Shown one piece after another: positions 8,734 to 18,188 of a DNA stretch of 52,129 nucleotides (positions are counted from its first letter, which is position 1; every line of letters begins with the position of its first letter). The stretch is from Salipiger aestuarii. Its GTDB lineage: Bacteria > Pseudomonadota > Alphaproteobacteria > Rhodobacterales > Rhodobacteraceae. The notes below the pieces were generated by a model that saw only the letters and a program-made list of their open reading frames with translations, did not search any database and was not told the DNA's origin. A program made the position numbers and the translations under genes. The stretch spans positions 1 to 52,129 of the forward strand of contig NZ_QLMG01000030.1 in the NCBI RefSeq assembly GCF_003259905.1, in the 5' to 3' direction.

Positions 8734-8985
8734 GATATTTGCCGCCCGATACCAGCCCGGCCTGCGCCCGCACCGGGCGGAGGCCCTTGGCTGCGCTGTC
8801 TTTTCCGGGGCCTGACAACACAGCTTTTTGTCGATCGGGCGGCGCACCTGTCACTGCGACCTTGGTATCGGCCGGAAATGGCCGAACCCCGCCCCCGTGC
8901 ATTTCGGATCGGTTCCCGGCAGCAGCGCGGCGATGCTGTGCATCCGCCCGGCGCGCGGGACCGAATTCCGCCCCCCGCCCGGATT

Positions 8986-9675
8986 CTAGTGGCAGAGACA
9001 GGTCTGGGCGGGCGTCTCGATGGTTGCGGGCCGGGCGTTTTCGTTCAGCGCCGCTGCCCGCGTGCGCACGCCAAGGCGGCGCATCAGCGCGGTGATATGG
9101 GTGGTGACCATGGCTTCGGCCAGCGACAGCTCATAGGCGATCTGCTTGTGGGGCATGCCCGCGCAGATCAGCTTCAGGATCTTTTTCTGCTGCGGGGTCA
9201 GTTCGGCCAGCGCGGGGTGAGTCGCGATTTCGGCCAGCGCGGCGCCATCATAGGGCGTGCAGAGGTATTTGCGCCCTGCCGCGATTTCCGCCAGCGCGTG
9301 GCGCAGCACCGGGGCGCTGCCATGCCTGGGCAGAACTCCTGCGGCGCCTTCCTCCATCAGTGCCTGCACGACCCCCACCGAGGTCAGCGACGAGATCACC
9401 AGCACCGGGGCGTCCGGCAGCGCCAACCTGACCGCCCGAAACCGCAAAATTCCCGTGACATCCGGCAGATTCAGGCCGAACATCACCAGATCGGGCGCCC
9501 CTGCCGCGTCGACCAGATCGAGCATCGCACGCAGGTTCCGGGCCTTGTCCATCCGGGCCTCGGGCAAGGCAAGGCCGAGGGTCGCGGCCAGCCCGTCGCT
9601 GTAAAGGGGGTGGTCATCAACGATGACAACGGACCTGATCGCGCCGGGATGCGGCGCGTCCACCAAGTCTTTCAT
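8986..9675 (-). CDS. LuxR/NarL-type response regulator with degenerate receiver domain
   Basis: A 229-residue protein with a receiver domain (about 13-130) and a C-terminal LuxR-type helix-turn-helix (about 155-215: ELTPQQKKILKLICAGMPHK). The acidic pair D20-D21 is present (VIVDDHPLYSDG). The phosphoacceptor position is Gly67 (LVMFGLNLPD instead of LLDLNLPD), and the conserved Lys is Arg (VLPRHG), so Asp phosphorylation looks impossible. It may work without phosphorylation. The start has GGGAGGA eight bases upstream. It lies downstream of the trehalose operon on the same strand, 301 bases after treY, with a tandem repeat between. Confidence 0.85.
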   Translation of the reverse strand: MKDLVDAPHPGAIRSVVIVDDHPLYSDGLAATLGLALPEARMDKARNLRAMLDLVDAAGAPDLVMFGLNLPDVTGILRFRAVRLALPDAPVLVISSLTSVGVVQALMEEGAAGVLPRHGSAPVLRHALAEIAAGRKYLCTPYDGAALAEIATHPALAELTPQQKKILKLICAGMPHKQIAYELSLAEAMVTTHITALMRRLGVRTRAAALNENARPATIETPAQTCLCH

Positions 9676-9724
9676 AGCAAAGTCCTCCCTCGTAAAAGGA
9701 TAGCGCAGTTGCCCACACTCGCGC

Positions 9725-9844
9725 AACGGTGTTGTGCGCCTTCGGCGCAACGGTGTTGTGCGCCTTCGGTGTAACAGTGTTGTGCGCCTTCGGTGTAACG
9801 GTGTTGTGCGCCTTCGGGGCGACGGTATCGTTCGCCATCCGTAC
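9725..9844. repeat. Five-copy 24-bp tandem repeat
   Basis: Units start at 9725, 9749, 9773, 9797 and 9821; the first four are nearly identical and the fifth is degenerate. The core is GGTGTTGTGCGCCTTCGG. In the first unit TGCGCC-TTC-GGCGCA is a perfect 6-bp hairpin; in later units the right arm is altered. The period is a multiple of three, so the minus strand reads as a repeating eight-residue NTVAPKAH-like peptide, but the short frame has no coding support. It sits between treY and the response-regulator gene, upstream of the latter. Confidence 0.9.
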
Positions 9845-9976
9845 GGCGCCCCCCCTTGTGGTGCCCTTGCGCCCCAGGGCCCCTGCCCTTTCCCGTCCGC
9901 TGTCGGTTGGCGTTCAGGCAGAATGGCGGGCCGGCGGGTGCGTCCGAACCGGGGCTTTGGGCACAGCACGGCAGCG

Positions 9977-12196
9977 TCAGGCGGCGGCGGTTTCCGATGC
10001 CGCGATGCCGTTGACCTCGATCAGAACCGGCGCGCCGCCGCCGTTGGCGGTGACATGCAGCGACAGCGACTGGTCTTTCAGCCTGCGGGTCACGATCAGC
10101 CCGTCGCGGTCCTGCCGGATCTCGAAACTGCCGCGCAGGAACAGATCCGACGCGCGACGGCGCAGGCCCAGCAACCGGCGGGTCAGCGCCAGCTTGTCAT
10201 GGCCGAACTGGTCGTCGGGTTCGCCCGGAACAAAGGGCGCGCGGTTGTCGGGATCGGTCAGCGCAAAACTGCCGTACTCGGTCCCCTGATAGATGTCGGG
10301 CACACCGGGCATCACCAGCCGCAACGCGTGCGCCGACAGCGCCAGCGCCGCGCCGCGCTGCACGAGCCGCGACAGCGCCTCGGGTTCGGCCCGGCGCCAG
10401 TGGGCCACAAGCCCCGCGCCGAATTCCGCCGCCGCCGATTCCGCCGCGATGTCCGGGTCCAGCCATGTCGACAGCTGGCGCGCCTCGCGCAGCGCCTTTT
10501 CCAGATGCGCGGCAAGGCGCTGTTCCAGATCGTCGCGTTGCGGCTGCCACATCGCCACTGCGGTTTGCAGCACATACCAGCGCACGTCGGCGGGCGGCGC
10601 GCCGGCGGTGGCAAGCGGTGCGGCCTGCTGCCACAGCTCGCGCAGCGCCAGCGGGTCGTGGGTCAGCGCGATCAGCCGCGCGCGCGCATCCTCGGCCCGC
10701 TTGCTGTCATGAGACGAGCCCAGCGTCATCGCCAGCGGATAGCGTGCCTGCCGCTGCTGGCACCAGAGCTGGAACGCCTCGGGCGTCAGCGCGGGGGCGT
10801 CGGGTTCGGAGCCGACTTCGCATTCGGCAAGGTTGCGGGTGTAGCGAAAGAACGCCGTGTCTTCCTGCGCCTTGGCGACGACCGCGCCGGTCACCTGCTG
10901 GAAACGACGGACAAACGCGTAGGTCTGCGGCCCCGCGGTGCCGTCGAACAACCCGCGCAGCGCGGTTAGCGTGGCGGCGTCGTCGACCAGCGTGGCGGCG
11001 GTGTCGAAGGTGGTGCGCAGCAGCGCCTCGTCTTCGTCGCGCGCGCCATCGGGCGTGACATAGGACCGGTATTGCGGAAAGGCGATCAGCAGCGCGCGGA
11101 TCGCCGCGCGCAACTCCTGCGCATCGCGCGGATGGGCGCCGCGCTCGGCCAGCGCCGCCTGCGCGCGGTTGCCCATTTCGGCCAGCTCGGCGCGCAGGTC
11201 GGTGTCAAGGATCAGCGCGCGGGTCTGCAGGCAGATGTCTTCGTAGCTGTCGCGCACCCCGGTCGCCTCGCGCCAGGCGGTGTCCAGCCGCGCGCGCCCG
11301 TCGGCATCGGTCAGCAGACGGGCGATGCGGTCGGATGCCTCGTACCCGGTGGTGCCCTCGGTGGCCCAGCCGCGCGGCATGTCCTCATCCCCCGTCAGGA
11401 TCTTTTCGACCCAGACCGGCACATCCGGGCCGACCGCCTCGCGCAGACGGGCGAGATATTCGCCGGGGCGCGCCAGCCCGTCGATGTGGTCGATCCGCAG
11501 GCCCTGCACCAGACCCGCGCGCACCAGATCGACGGGCAGCGCCATCATCGCGTCGAACACCGGCCGATCCTCGATCCGCATGCCGATCAGCGTGGTCACG
11601 TTAAAGAACCGCCGGTGCGTCAGCTTGCGCCGTTCGCGTTCCCAGAAACGCAGGCGCCAGTGCTGGGCGCGCATCATCTCGGCGAACTCCAGCCCCGCCG
11701 TGCCGGGGGCCAGCGGCAGCCAGCCGCCGTCCCATTCCAGCCGCTCATCAGAGGCATTGACGGTGAACGCCCCGGCCGCGGCCATGTCATCGAACGGTTC
11801 GGGCAGGATCGGCAGGATCAGCCCCGCGTCCCAATCCACGTCAAAGAACGGCGCATAGCGGCTATCGCCGCCGTGTCTGAGCGCATCGAACAGCCACGGA
11901 TTTTCCACCGACAGCACGGTATGGTTGGGCACCAGGTCCAGCACGATGCCGATGCCCCGCGCCTGCGCCGCGCGCGCCAGGCGCTCGAATCCCGCGCGCC
12001 CGCCAAGCTCGGGGTCGATCTGCGACGCATCCGCGACGTCATAGCCATGGGTGCTGCCCTCGGCGGCGGTAAAGATCGGCGAAAGATACAGGTGCGATGC
12101 CCCGAGCGCGTCGATATGGGGCAAAAGCTCGGCGGCGCGGTCGAAATCCACGCCCTGGCGCAGTTGCAGGCGGTAGGTGGCGCTAAGCGGTTTCAT
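9977..12196 (-). CDS. treY: Malto-oligosyltrehalose synthase
   Basis: A 739-residue GH13 enzyme that turns the reducing end of a malto-oligosaccharide into a trehalosyl unit by intramolecular transglucosylation. It begins PLSATYRLQLRQGVDFDRA and carries YLSPIFTAAEGSTHGYDV, the catalytic strand LRIDHIDGLARPGEY, the acid region VWVEKIL, and SSHDSKRAEDARAR, all typical of TreY. The length is normal. The ATG overlaps the treZ stop (ATGA). A longer open frame exists upstream but lies inside treZ. It acts with TreZ to release free trehalose, a cytoplasmic osmoprotectant. Confidence 0.95.
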   Translation of the reverse strand: MKPLSATYRLQLRQGVDFDRAAELLPHIDALGASHLYLSPIFTAAEGSTHGYDVADASQIDPELGGRAGFERLARAAQARGIGIVLDLVPNHTVLSVENPWLFDALRHGGDSRYAPFFDVDWDAGLILPILPEPFDDMAAAGAFTVNASDERLEWDGGWLPLAPGTAGLEFAEMMRAQHWRLRFWERERRKLTHRRFFNVTTLIGMRIEDRPVFDAMMALPVDLVRAGLVQGLRIDHIDGLARPGEYLARLREAVGPDVPVWVEKILTGDEDMPRGWATEGTTGYEASDRIARLLTDADGRARLDTAWREATGVRDSYEDICLQTRALILDTDLRAELAEMGNRAQAALAERGAHPRDAQELRAAIRALLIAFPQYRSYVTPDGARDEDEALLRTTFDTAATLVDDAATLTALRGLFDGTAGPQTYAFVRRFQQVTGAVVAKAQEDTAFFRYTRNLAECEVGSEPDAPALTPEAFQLWCQQRQARYPLAMTLGSSHDSKRAEDARARLIALTHDPLALRELWQQAAPLATAGAPPADVRWYVLQTAVAMWQPQRDDLEQRLAAHLEKALREARQLSTWLDPDIAAESAAAEFGAGLVAHWRRAEPEALSRLVQRGAALALSAHALRLVMPGVPDIYQGTEYGSFALTDPDNRAPFVPGEPDDQFGHDKLALTRRLLGLRRRASDLFLRGSFEIRQDRDGLIVTRRLKDQSLSLHVTANGGGAPVLIEVNGIAASETAAA

Positions 12197-13911
12197 GCGG
12201 TGATCCTGACGGAAATGGCAAAGGGGTCTGTCGCGGTGTTCCCAAGGGTGAAATCGGCGCGGTCCAGCGCTTCGCCCACGGGGCTGCCTAGCGCGAGATC
12301 CATTTCGATCGCGCCGCCGGCAAAGCCCCAGCGGGCGCGGAATGCTTTTGCACAGGGGCGCGACACCTCGCCCGGTCCGGTGTCGCCCGTCCGCAGCAGC
12401 GGCACGATGCGGCCCCGTCGCAGCGTCAGCAGATCGCGGGTCAGCGCGGCCCATCGCGCAGCGCGGTCCGGGTCCGGGGCCGGATAGGGGCAGGCCATGT
12501 CCATCGCGGTCGGCCCGCAGGGATCGGGCATGTCGGACAGGTCGTAGCCAAGCGCCCCCAATTCCTTGCGCCGCCCCTTGCGCACCGCATCGCGCATCCG
12601 GTCGTCGGGCGGATCGCAAAAGAACGGAAACGGCGCGGTGCTGCCGATTTCCTCGCCCTGAAACAGCATCGGGGTGAAGGGCATCAACAGCAGCGCCGCA
12701 TGGATCACCCGGCCCGTGTCATCGCCCACCAGCGACAGCAGCCGGTCGCCATGGGGGCGGTTGCCGATCTGGTCATGGGTGTGGTTGGAATTGATGAAGG
12801 CGGTCCACGGCAGGTGCCCCGCAGGCGCACCGCGCGCACCGTGATCGCCCTTGTCCTGGCCTTCGTCCGCCTGCCCGCGCGCCATGGTGTGGGCCAGATC
12901 GGCAAAGGGGTCGTCGCCGTAGCGTTCGTAATAGCCCTGGGTTTCGCCGGTCAGCGCAACGTGCAACACGTTGTGCCAGTCGTCGTTCCATTCCGCGTCA
13001 TACCCGGCATCGCGCAGGTCGGGCAGGTTGCGTTCGTCTTCGCAGATCAGATGGATCGGGCGGCCCCGGTCGGCGGCGTGAATCGCGTGCAGAAGTTCAT
13101 GCATGAAATGCTGTTCGGACCCGTCGCGGATCTGGTGCACCGCATCCAGGCGGAACCCGTCGAGGCGGTACTCGTCCAGCCACCCCAGCGCCGCCTGTCG
13201 AAAGAACCCCCGGACCTCGGCGCGCTCGAACGCGATGCCGTCGCCCCAGGGGGTGGGCACGCTGGAATAGAAATCCGGCGCGTAGGAGGGGATGTAATTT
13301 CCGAACGGGCCGAAATGGTTCATCACCAGATCGAGGATCACGGCGATGCCCTGTTCCTGCGCGGCCCGCACAAAGGCGCGCATGTCGTCGGGCGTGCCAT
13401 AGGCGGGATGGGGCGCGCGGATCAGCACGCCGTCATAGCCCCAGCCCCAGCGGCCCTGAAACTGCGACACCGGCATCAGTTCGATCATCGTGATGCCCAG
13501 CGACGCAAGCTCGGGCAGCCGCTGCGCGGCGGCGGCGAACGTGCCTTCGGGGGTGAAGCTGCCAACGTGAATTTCCAGGATCACCGCCTCGTCGAAGGGG
13601 CGCCCCGCCCAGTCGCCGGCCCCGTCGCCCCGCCAGTCGAACCCGCCCGCGTCGACGGTCAGCGACGGCCCGTCGACGCCGTTCACCTGCGCGCGCGCGG
13701 CCGGGTCGGGCCGGTCGGTGCCATCGATGCGAAAGCTGTAGGCAAGTCCGGGTGCGGCGCTGGTCTGCACCGACCACCAGCCGTCCGTGCCAGTCATCGC
13801 CCGTTCCTGCCCGTCCAGCACGAGGCTCACGGTTTTCGCCGCCGGGGCCCAGATGTCAAAGCCCCAGCGTCCGTCTTGCAGGGGCCGTGCGCCCCAGGTC
13901 CGTTCGGTCAT
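12193..13911 (-). CDS. treZ: Malto-oligosyltrehalose trehalohydrolase
   Basis: A 572-residue GH13 enzyme that cleaves trehalose from maltooligosyl-trehalose. An N-terminal CBM48-like beta domain (about 1-95: WGFDIWAPAAKTVSLVLDG) precedes the barrel, with YDGVLIRAPHPAYGTPDDM, the nucleophile region YRLDGFRLDAVHQI, the acid region LICEDERN and NSNHTHDQIGNR. The ATG overlaps the glgX stop codon (ATGA), which fixes the start. It lies in the middle of the glgX-treZ-treY operon. Confidence 0.95.
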   Translation of the reverse strand: MTERTWGARPLQDGRWGFDIWAPAAKTVSLVLDGQERAMTGTDGWWSVQTSAAPGLAYSFRIDGTDRPDPAARAQVNGVDGPSLTVDAGGFDWRGDGAGDWAGRPFDEAVILEIHVGSFTPEGTFAAAAQRLPELASLGITMIELMPVSQFQGRWGWGYDGVLIRAPHPAYGTPDDMRAFVRAAQEQGIAVILDLVMNHFGPFGNYIPSYAPDFYSSVPTPWGDGIAFERAEVRGFFRQAALGWLDEYRLDGFRLDAVHQIRDGSEQHFMHELLHAIHAADRGRPIHLICEDERNLPDLRDAGYDAEWNDDWHNVLHVALTGETQGYYERYGDDPFADLAHTMARGQADEGQDKGDHGARGAPAGHLPWTAFINSNHTHDQIGNRPHGDRLLSLVGDDTGRVIHAALLLMPFTPMLFQGEEIGSTAPFPFFCDPPDDRMRDAVRKGRRKELGALGYDLSDMPDPCGPTAMDMACPYPAPDPDRAARWAALTRDLLTLRRGRIVPLLRTGDTGPGEVSRPCAKAFRARWGFAGGAIEMDLALGSPVGEALDRADFTLGNTATDPFAISVRITA

Positions 13912-15983
13912 TCTGCGGGATCTCCGTTGCGAAACACGCTGACCGCCTGTCCGGACACGGTGATGGTGCCCGATACGGCCTCGTCGCAGATCACCGGGTC
14001 CAGCGCGCTGTCCAGACAGCGGTGCCAATCCCCGTCGGGCAGGGCAAAGTCGCAATCGTCCATGGCGTTCAGCACGATCAGCAGGTCGGGGCAATCGTCG
14101 CGGTGGTGCAGCAACCCGGTGACGCGCAGCAGCTCGTCGTTCCAGTCGTCCTCGGACATCTCGCGCCCCTCCGGGTGCAGCCAGCGGCTTTCGGTGGCCT
14201 CGGGGCGCGGCCAGAACCCGCCCGGCGCCAGGTGCCCCGCCCAATCCTTGCGAAAAGCGATCATGTCGGCCACCGCCTGCGTCAGGTCGGGCCTTGCAGC
14301 GTCCCAGTCGATCCAGGCGATCTCGTTGTCCTGACAATAGGCGTTGTTGTTGCCCTGCTGGCTTTGGCCCAGCTCGTCGCCGGCAAGGATCATCGGCACC
14401 CCATGGCTGGTAAACAGCGTTGCCAGCATCGCCTTGGCGCGGCGCAGGCGGGCATCGTTGACGCGCGGATCGTCGGTCGGCCCCTCGATGCCCATGTTGT
14501 CGGACAGGTTGTGATCATGGCCATCGCGGTTGTCTTCGCCGTTGGCCTCATTGTGTTTTTCGTTGTAGCTCAGGGTATCCCACAGGGTAAAGCCGTCATG
14601 CGCGGCGATGAAATTGACCGAGCTGGTGGCGGGGCGCCGCGAATGGTCGAACTGCGTGGGGCTGCCCATGAGACGCTGCGAAATGCGCCCGGTCTTGCCC
14701 GGATCGCGCCGCCAGAACGCGCGGGTGTCATCGCGGAACTTGTCGTTCCATTCGCGGAACGGCCAGGGGAACCCGCCCACCTGATAGCCTTCGTCCCCGA
14801 TGTCCCACGGCTCGGCGATCAGCTTGACCTGGGACAACACCGGGTCCTGACGCATGGCGCTGAAGAAGCTGCCCTCGCGCTCGAACCCCTCCGGTTCGCG
14901 CCCCAGCGTCGAGGCAAGGTCAAAGCGGAAACCGTCGACGTGGCAGACCTCGACCCAGTACCTGAGCGAGTCCATCACCATCCGCAGCACCATCGGGTGG
15001 GCCACGTTCAGCGTGTTGCCACAGCCGGTGGTGTCAAAGCAGTGGCGCCTGTCGTCGGCCAGCAGGTAATAGGAGGCGTTGTCGATGCCCCGGAACGACA
15101 GGGTCGGGCCCAGCTCGTTGCCCTCGGCGGTGTGGTTGTAGACCACGTCCAGTATGACCTCGATCCCCGCGTCGTGGAACCGTTTGACGGCGGTGCGCAC
15201 CTCGCGGACATCCTCGCCCGCAAGATAGGTGCGGTTGGGGGCAAAAAAGCCAAGCGTGTTGTAGCCCCAGTAATTGCGCAGATCCTGATCGACCAGATAG
15301 CGGTCCTGCGCCATGGCGTGAATCGGCAGCAGTTCAATCGCGGTGACGCCCAGCTTTTGCAGGTGTTCCAGGATCGGATCGGACGCCAGCGCCTTGAACG
15401 TGCCCCGGTCGGCCTGCACCACGCCGGGGTGGCGCATGGTCAACCCCTTGGCGTGCGCCTCGTAGATCACCGTCTTTTCCCAGGGGTGGCGCGGCATCTG
15501 CTCGGCCTCCCAATCGAAATCGGGGTCGGCGACGACAGCCTTGGGCATAAAGCGGGCGGAATCGCGAGAATCGATTTTCAGATCGGTGTCGCCGACAGGA
15601 TAGCCGAACAACGCGTCGTCCCACGCCAATTGCCCGCGCATGGCCATGGCGTAGGGGTCAAGCAACAGCTTGGCGGGGTTGAAGCGGTGGCCGTTTTCCG
15701 GATCGAACGGCCCGTGCACGCGGTAGCCGTAGGCTTGCCCCGGCCCGATGCCGGGCAGGTAGCCGTACCAGATGCCGCCTTCGGAGCGGGGCAGTTCCAG
15801 CCGGGCCATCTCGTTGGTGCCATCCTCGTCGAAAAGGCACAGTTCGACCTTTTCGGCGTGATCGGAAAACAGCGCGAAATTCGTGCCTTCGGGGTCGGGG
15901 CGCGCGCCGAGGCGGTCGGGGCGGCCGGCGGACAGGTCGAAAGATGCCTCTCGCGGGTCGGCCTTGCGGGTGACGTCGAACAT
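13908..15983 (-). CDS. glgX: Glycogen debranching enzyme GlgX
   Basis: A 691-residue GH13 debranching enzyme (isoamylase-type) that hydrolyses alpha-1,6 branches left after phosphorylase action. It has an N-terminal CBM48 domain, YEAHAKGLTMRHP, WGYNTLGFFAPNRTY, the catalytic strand VDGFRFDLAST, KLIAEPWDIG and NFIAAHDGFTLWDTLSYNEKH. The chosen ATG (MFDVTRKADPREAS) has no strong ribosome-binding site; upstream frame extension has unlikely composition. As the first gene of the operon it supplies linear glucans to TreY/TreZ. The glycogen synthesis genes glgABC are not in the window. Confidence 0.94.
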   Translation of the reverse strand: MFDVTRKADPREASFDLSAGRPDRLGARPDPEGTNFALFSDHAEKVELCLFDEDGTNEMARLELPRSEGGIWYGYLPGIGPGQAYGYRVHGPFDPENGHRFNPAKLLLDPYAMAMRGQLAWDDALFGYPVGDTDLKIDSRDSARFMPKAVVADPDFDWEAEQMPRHPWEKTVIYEAHAKGLTMRHPGVVQADRGTFKALASDPILEHLQKLGVTAIELLPIHAMAQDRYLVDQDLRNYWGYNTLGFFAPNRTYLAGEDVREVRTAVKRFHDAGIEVILDVVYNHTAEGNELGPTLSFRGIDNASYYLLADDRRHCFDTTGCGNTLNVAHPMVLRMVMDSLRYWVEVCHVDGFRFDLASTLGREPEGFEREGSFFSAMRQDPVLSQVKLIAEPWDIGDEGYQVGGFPWPFREWNDKFRDDTRAFWRRDPGKTGRISQRLMGSPTQFDHSRRPATSSVNFIAAHDGFTLWDTLSYNEKHNEANGEDNRDGHDHNLSDNMGIEGPTDDPRVNDARLRRAKAMLATLFTSHGVPMILAGDELGQSQQGNNNAYCQDNEIAWIDWDAARPDLTQAVADMIAFRKDWAGHLAPGGFWPRPEATESRWLHPEGREMSEDDWNDELLRVTGLLHHRDDCPDLLIVLNAMDDCDFALPDGDWHRCLDSALDPVICDEAVSGTITVSGQAVSVFRNGDPAE

Positions 15984-16307
15984 GATGAGGGATTCCGAAA
16001 CCGGTGAAAAGAATAAGGTGCCCGTGTCTGAACAGGCACAAAAGGCAACACCGCAGCCCGCGGAAAGTTCCTTGTCGGGTGCAGCGCGCCCCGACCGGGC
16101 GCGCAAATAACCGGGCCTGCCGGTCCGATGCCCCAAGCGGCATGCGCCGCTGCCGTGTCAGGGGTTCGCCGGCTTGCCGGGGTCACGGACTTCGGCGTCT
16201 TCAGCCGCGCAAGCGTGGCGCGGGCAAGACCGCCGCCCCCATGCCCCTGCTGTCGCAACGCCGTGCGGTTCCGCATGCTCTGTTCAACGCTGCGCGCGAT
16301 CCCTGGA
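15984..16307. other. Intergenic region upstream of glgX, with GC hairpin
   Basis: 324 bases between glgX and the GGDEF-EAL gene, both on the minus strand. It must hold the glgX promoter, but no clear hexamers were found. GCGCGCCC (16084-16091) and GGGCGCGC (16097-16104) form an 8-bp stem with a 5-base loop. No T-run follows on either strand, so terminator activity is uncertain. No coding region is supported here. Confidence 0.4.
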
Positions 16308-18188
16308 TCAACTGCCGGTGTTGCGGATCGGCCGGCCGATACCCTGCATACGGCGTTTTTCGGAGTCGTCGGTGCCGTTGGACCAGAACCTGCCCCCCGT
16401 TTCGATCAACCTGTTGCGCAGATCATCCTCGTTCATCGGCTTGCCGAAATAATAGCCTTGCAGGTAATCGCAGCCCATGTCGCTGACCAGCCGCGCGTGT
16501 TCTTCGGTTTCGACACCTTCGGCGACCACACGCATCCCCAGCCCCTTTCCGATGCCGATGATCGACGAGACCAGCGGCCTGGCGCTCGCTTCGTCGACAA
16601 TCGGCTGGATGAAATGGCGATCAATCTTCAGGATCGACGGCCTGATTTCCAGCAACCCGCTGACCGATGCGTGCCCCGTCCCGAAGTCGTCAAGGGCGAT
16701 GGTGACGCCAAGTTCGTCAAGCTCGTCGATGGTCCAGCGCACAACGTCGCCCATGCGGTCGAGATAGACCGATTCAAGGATCTCCACCGTCAACCGGTTC
16801 GGATCGATGCCCGAACTCTTGATGTCGTGGATAAAGGTCGGGTCGGCCAACCGCGCGGCGGAAACGTTGATCGCGACGCGCGGAAGGTCGACACCCGCCT
16901 CGTCAAAACGCGACAGCGCCCCGTGCACGCAGGCAAAGATGATCTTGTCGATCCGCTTCAGGATTCCCATGTTCGCGGCGGTATCGAGAAATGCGGCCGG
17001 CGGAAGAATGCCCTTGGTGGGATGGTTCCACCTGACCAGCATCTCGGCGGATGCGATTCTGCCCGTGGCGGAATCTATCAGCGGTTGAAAATACGGAACG
17101 AATTCACGTTTTTCGCAGGCAACCAGCAGGTCGGACGCCAGTTGCTTGGTCGCGATGGACTCGGCGTGCATCTCTTCGGTGAAGAATGACCAGCGCCCCT
17201 TTCCCTGCGATTTGGCGTGGTACAGCGCCTCGTCGGAATCCGCGACGACCTGCTCGGGGTTTTCCATGTTCGCTTTCGCGATCGCCACGCCGACGCTGAC
17301 GCTGCAATAGGTCGATTTGCCGTCGCAGCTAAACGGCGCCTGCATTCTAAGCACGATTTCGTCGGCCAGGCTGCTGATGTTGAGGGCGCTTTTGCCAAGC
17401 TGCGTCAGAATGACGAATTCGTCTCCACCAAGGCGGGCGACAAGATCGGATTCGCGCGTCAACTCCCGCAGGGTGTTTGCGGCGGAAACCAGCAGCCGGT
17501 CGCCGGCCTCATGGCCCAGCGAATCGTTCACGAATTTGAACCGGTCCAGGTCGATGTAAAGCACCGCAAATTCCGTGCCGTGCTTTTTCAGGTTCTCGAT
17601 CCAGGTCTTTACCTCGACCTCGAAATGCCGCCGGTTCGACAGGCCGGTCAGCGCATCTTCGTTCGCGTCGCGCGCGACCGACTTGGCAAGCTGGTGCAGG
17701 CGCGTGTTCTCTTTTTCCAGGCGCTGGACCTGATCGACGAGCTTCGCATGGCTCTGCTGTCCGCAGGCGACGGGATCGGTTGTCACATGCGGCGCGGGTT
17801 CGGCGCGAACGTCATCAAGTTCGATGATGGAACACAGCCACCAGTGATTCCCCGTGTCGGTATCGGACAGGTGTATCCAGCTCATTTTCTGGAAATACAC
17901 GTCGCCATTTTTGCGGTTATTGAACGCCTTGACGGAAAAGTTTTCCCAGTTCATCAGCTTTTCGATGATGTACAGGTGGACGCCCTGCTCCAGATCAGGG
18001 CCGATCAGAATGGTTCCACGTTGGCCGACCGCCTCGTGCGAGGCATAGCCGGTGATTTTTGTGAACGCCTTGTTGCACCATTGCAGTTCCATCACCGCGC
18101 CGTCATCGTTCGATGCTATGGCGAGTGCGAGGCCTTCGGCGCATTTTTCGTTGATCTGGCTGAATATCTGAGCAGGTATCACGAGCAT
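16308..18188 (-). CDS. PAS-GGDEF-EAL cyclic-di-GMP signalling protein
   Basis: A 626-residue soluble protein: PAS domain (about 10-125), a short coiled linker (about 145-175), GGDEF domain (about 176-340, active-site GGDEF at 254-258) and EAL domain (about 355-610). The diguanylate cyclase site is intact. In the phosphodiesterase domain EAL reads EML (382-384), with the catalytic Glu kept, and DDFGTG (500-505), VAEGVET and QGYYFGKP are present, so both activities are possible. There are no transmembrane segments. The PAS domain (WCNKAFTKITGYAS) resembles LOV/PAS sensors but lacks an evident flavin Cys motif. It has a weak ribosome-binding site. Confidence 0.92.
   Translation of the reverse strand: MLVIPAQIFSQINEKCAEGLALAIASNDDGAVMELQWCNKAFTKITGYASHEAVGQRGTILIGPDLEQGVHLYIIEKLMNWENFSVKAFNNRKNGDVYFQKMSWIHLSDTDTGNHWWLCSIIELDDVRAEPAPHVTTDPVACGQQSHAKLVDQVQRLEKENTRLHQLAKSVARDANEDALTGLSNRRHFEVEVKTWIENLKKHGTEFAVLYIDLDRFKFVNDSLGHEAGDRLLVSAANTLRELTRESDLVARLGGDEFVILTQLGKSALNISSLADEIVLRMQAPFSCDGKSTYCSVSVGVAIAKANMENPEQVVADSDEALYHAKSQGKGRWSFFTEEMHAESIATKQLASDLLVACEKREFVPYFQPLIDSATGRIASAEMLVRWNHPTKGILPPAAFLDTAANMGILKRIDKIIFACVHGALSRFDEAGVDLPRVAINVSAARLADPTFIHDIKSSGIDPNRLTVEILESVYLDRMGDVVRWTIDELDELGVTIALDDFGTGHASVSGLLEIRPSILKIDRHFIQPIVDEASARPLVSSIIGIGKGLGMRVVAEGVETEEHARLVSDMGCDYLQGYYFGKPMNEDDLRNRLIETGGRFWSNGTDDSEKRRMQGIGRPIRNTGS

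Noticed and set aside
9617-9838. Small repeat-encoded peptide gene on the minus strand
   Set aside because: The octapeptide frame runs on into the antiphase of the response-regulator start, has no ribosome-binding site, and is explained by a 24-bp period divisible by three.
9725-9844. CRISPR array
   Set aside because: The 24-bp units are back to back with no spacers and no cas genes are present in the window.
13752-16007. A 751-codon plus-strand open frame
   Set aside because: It lies opposite glgX and treZ, both well supported by catalytic motifs; it has no family features.
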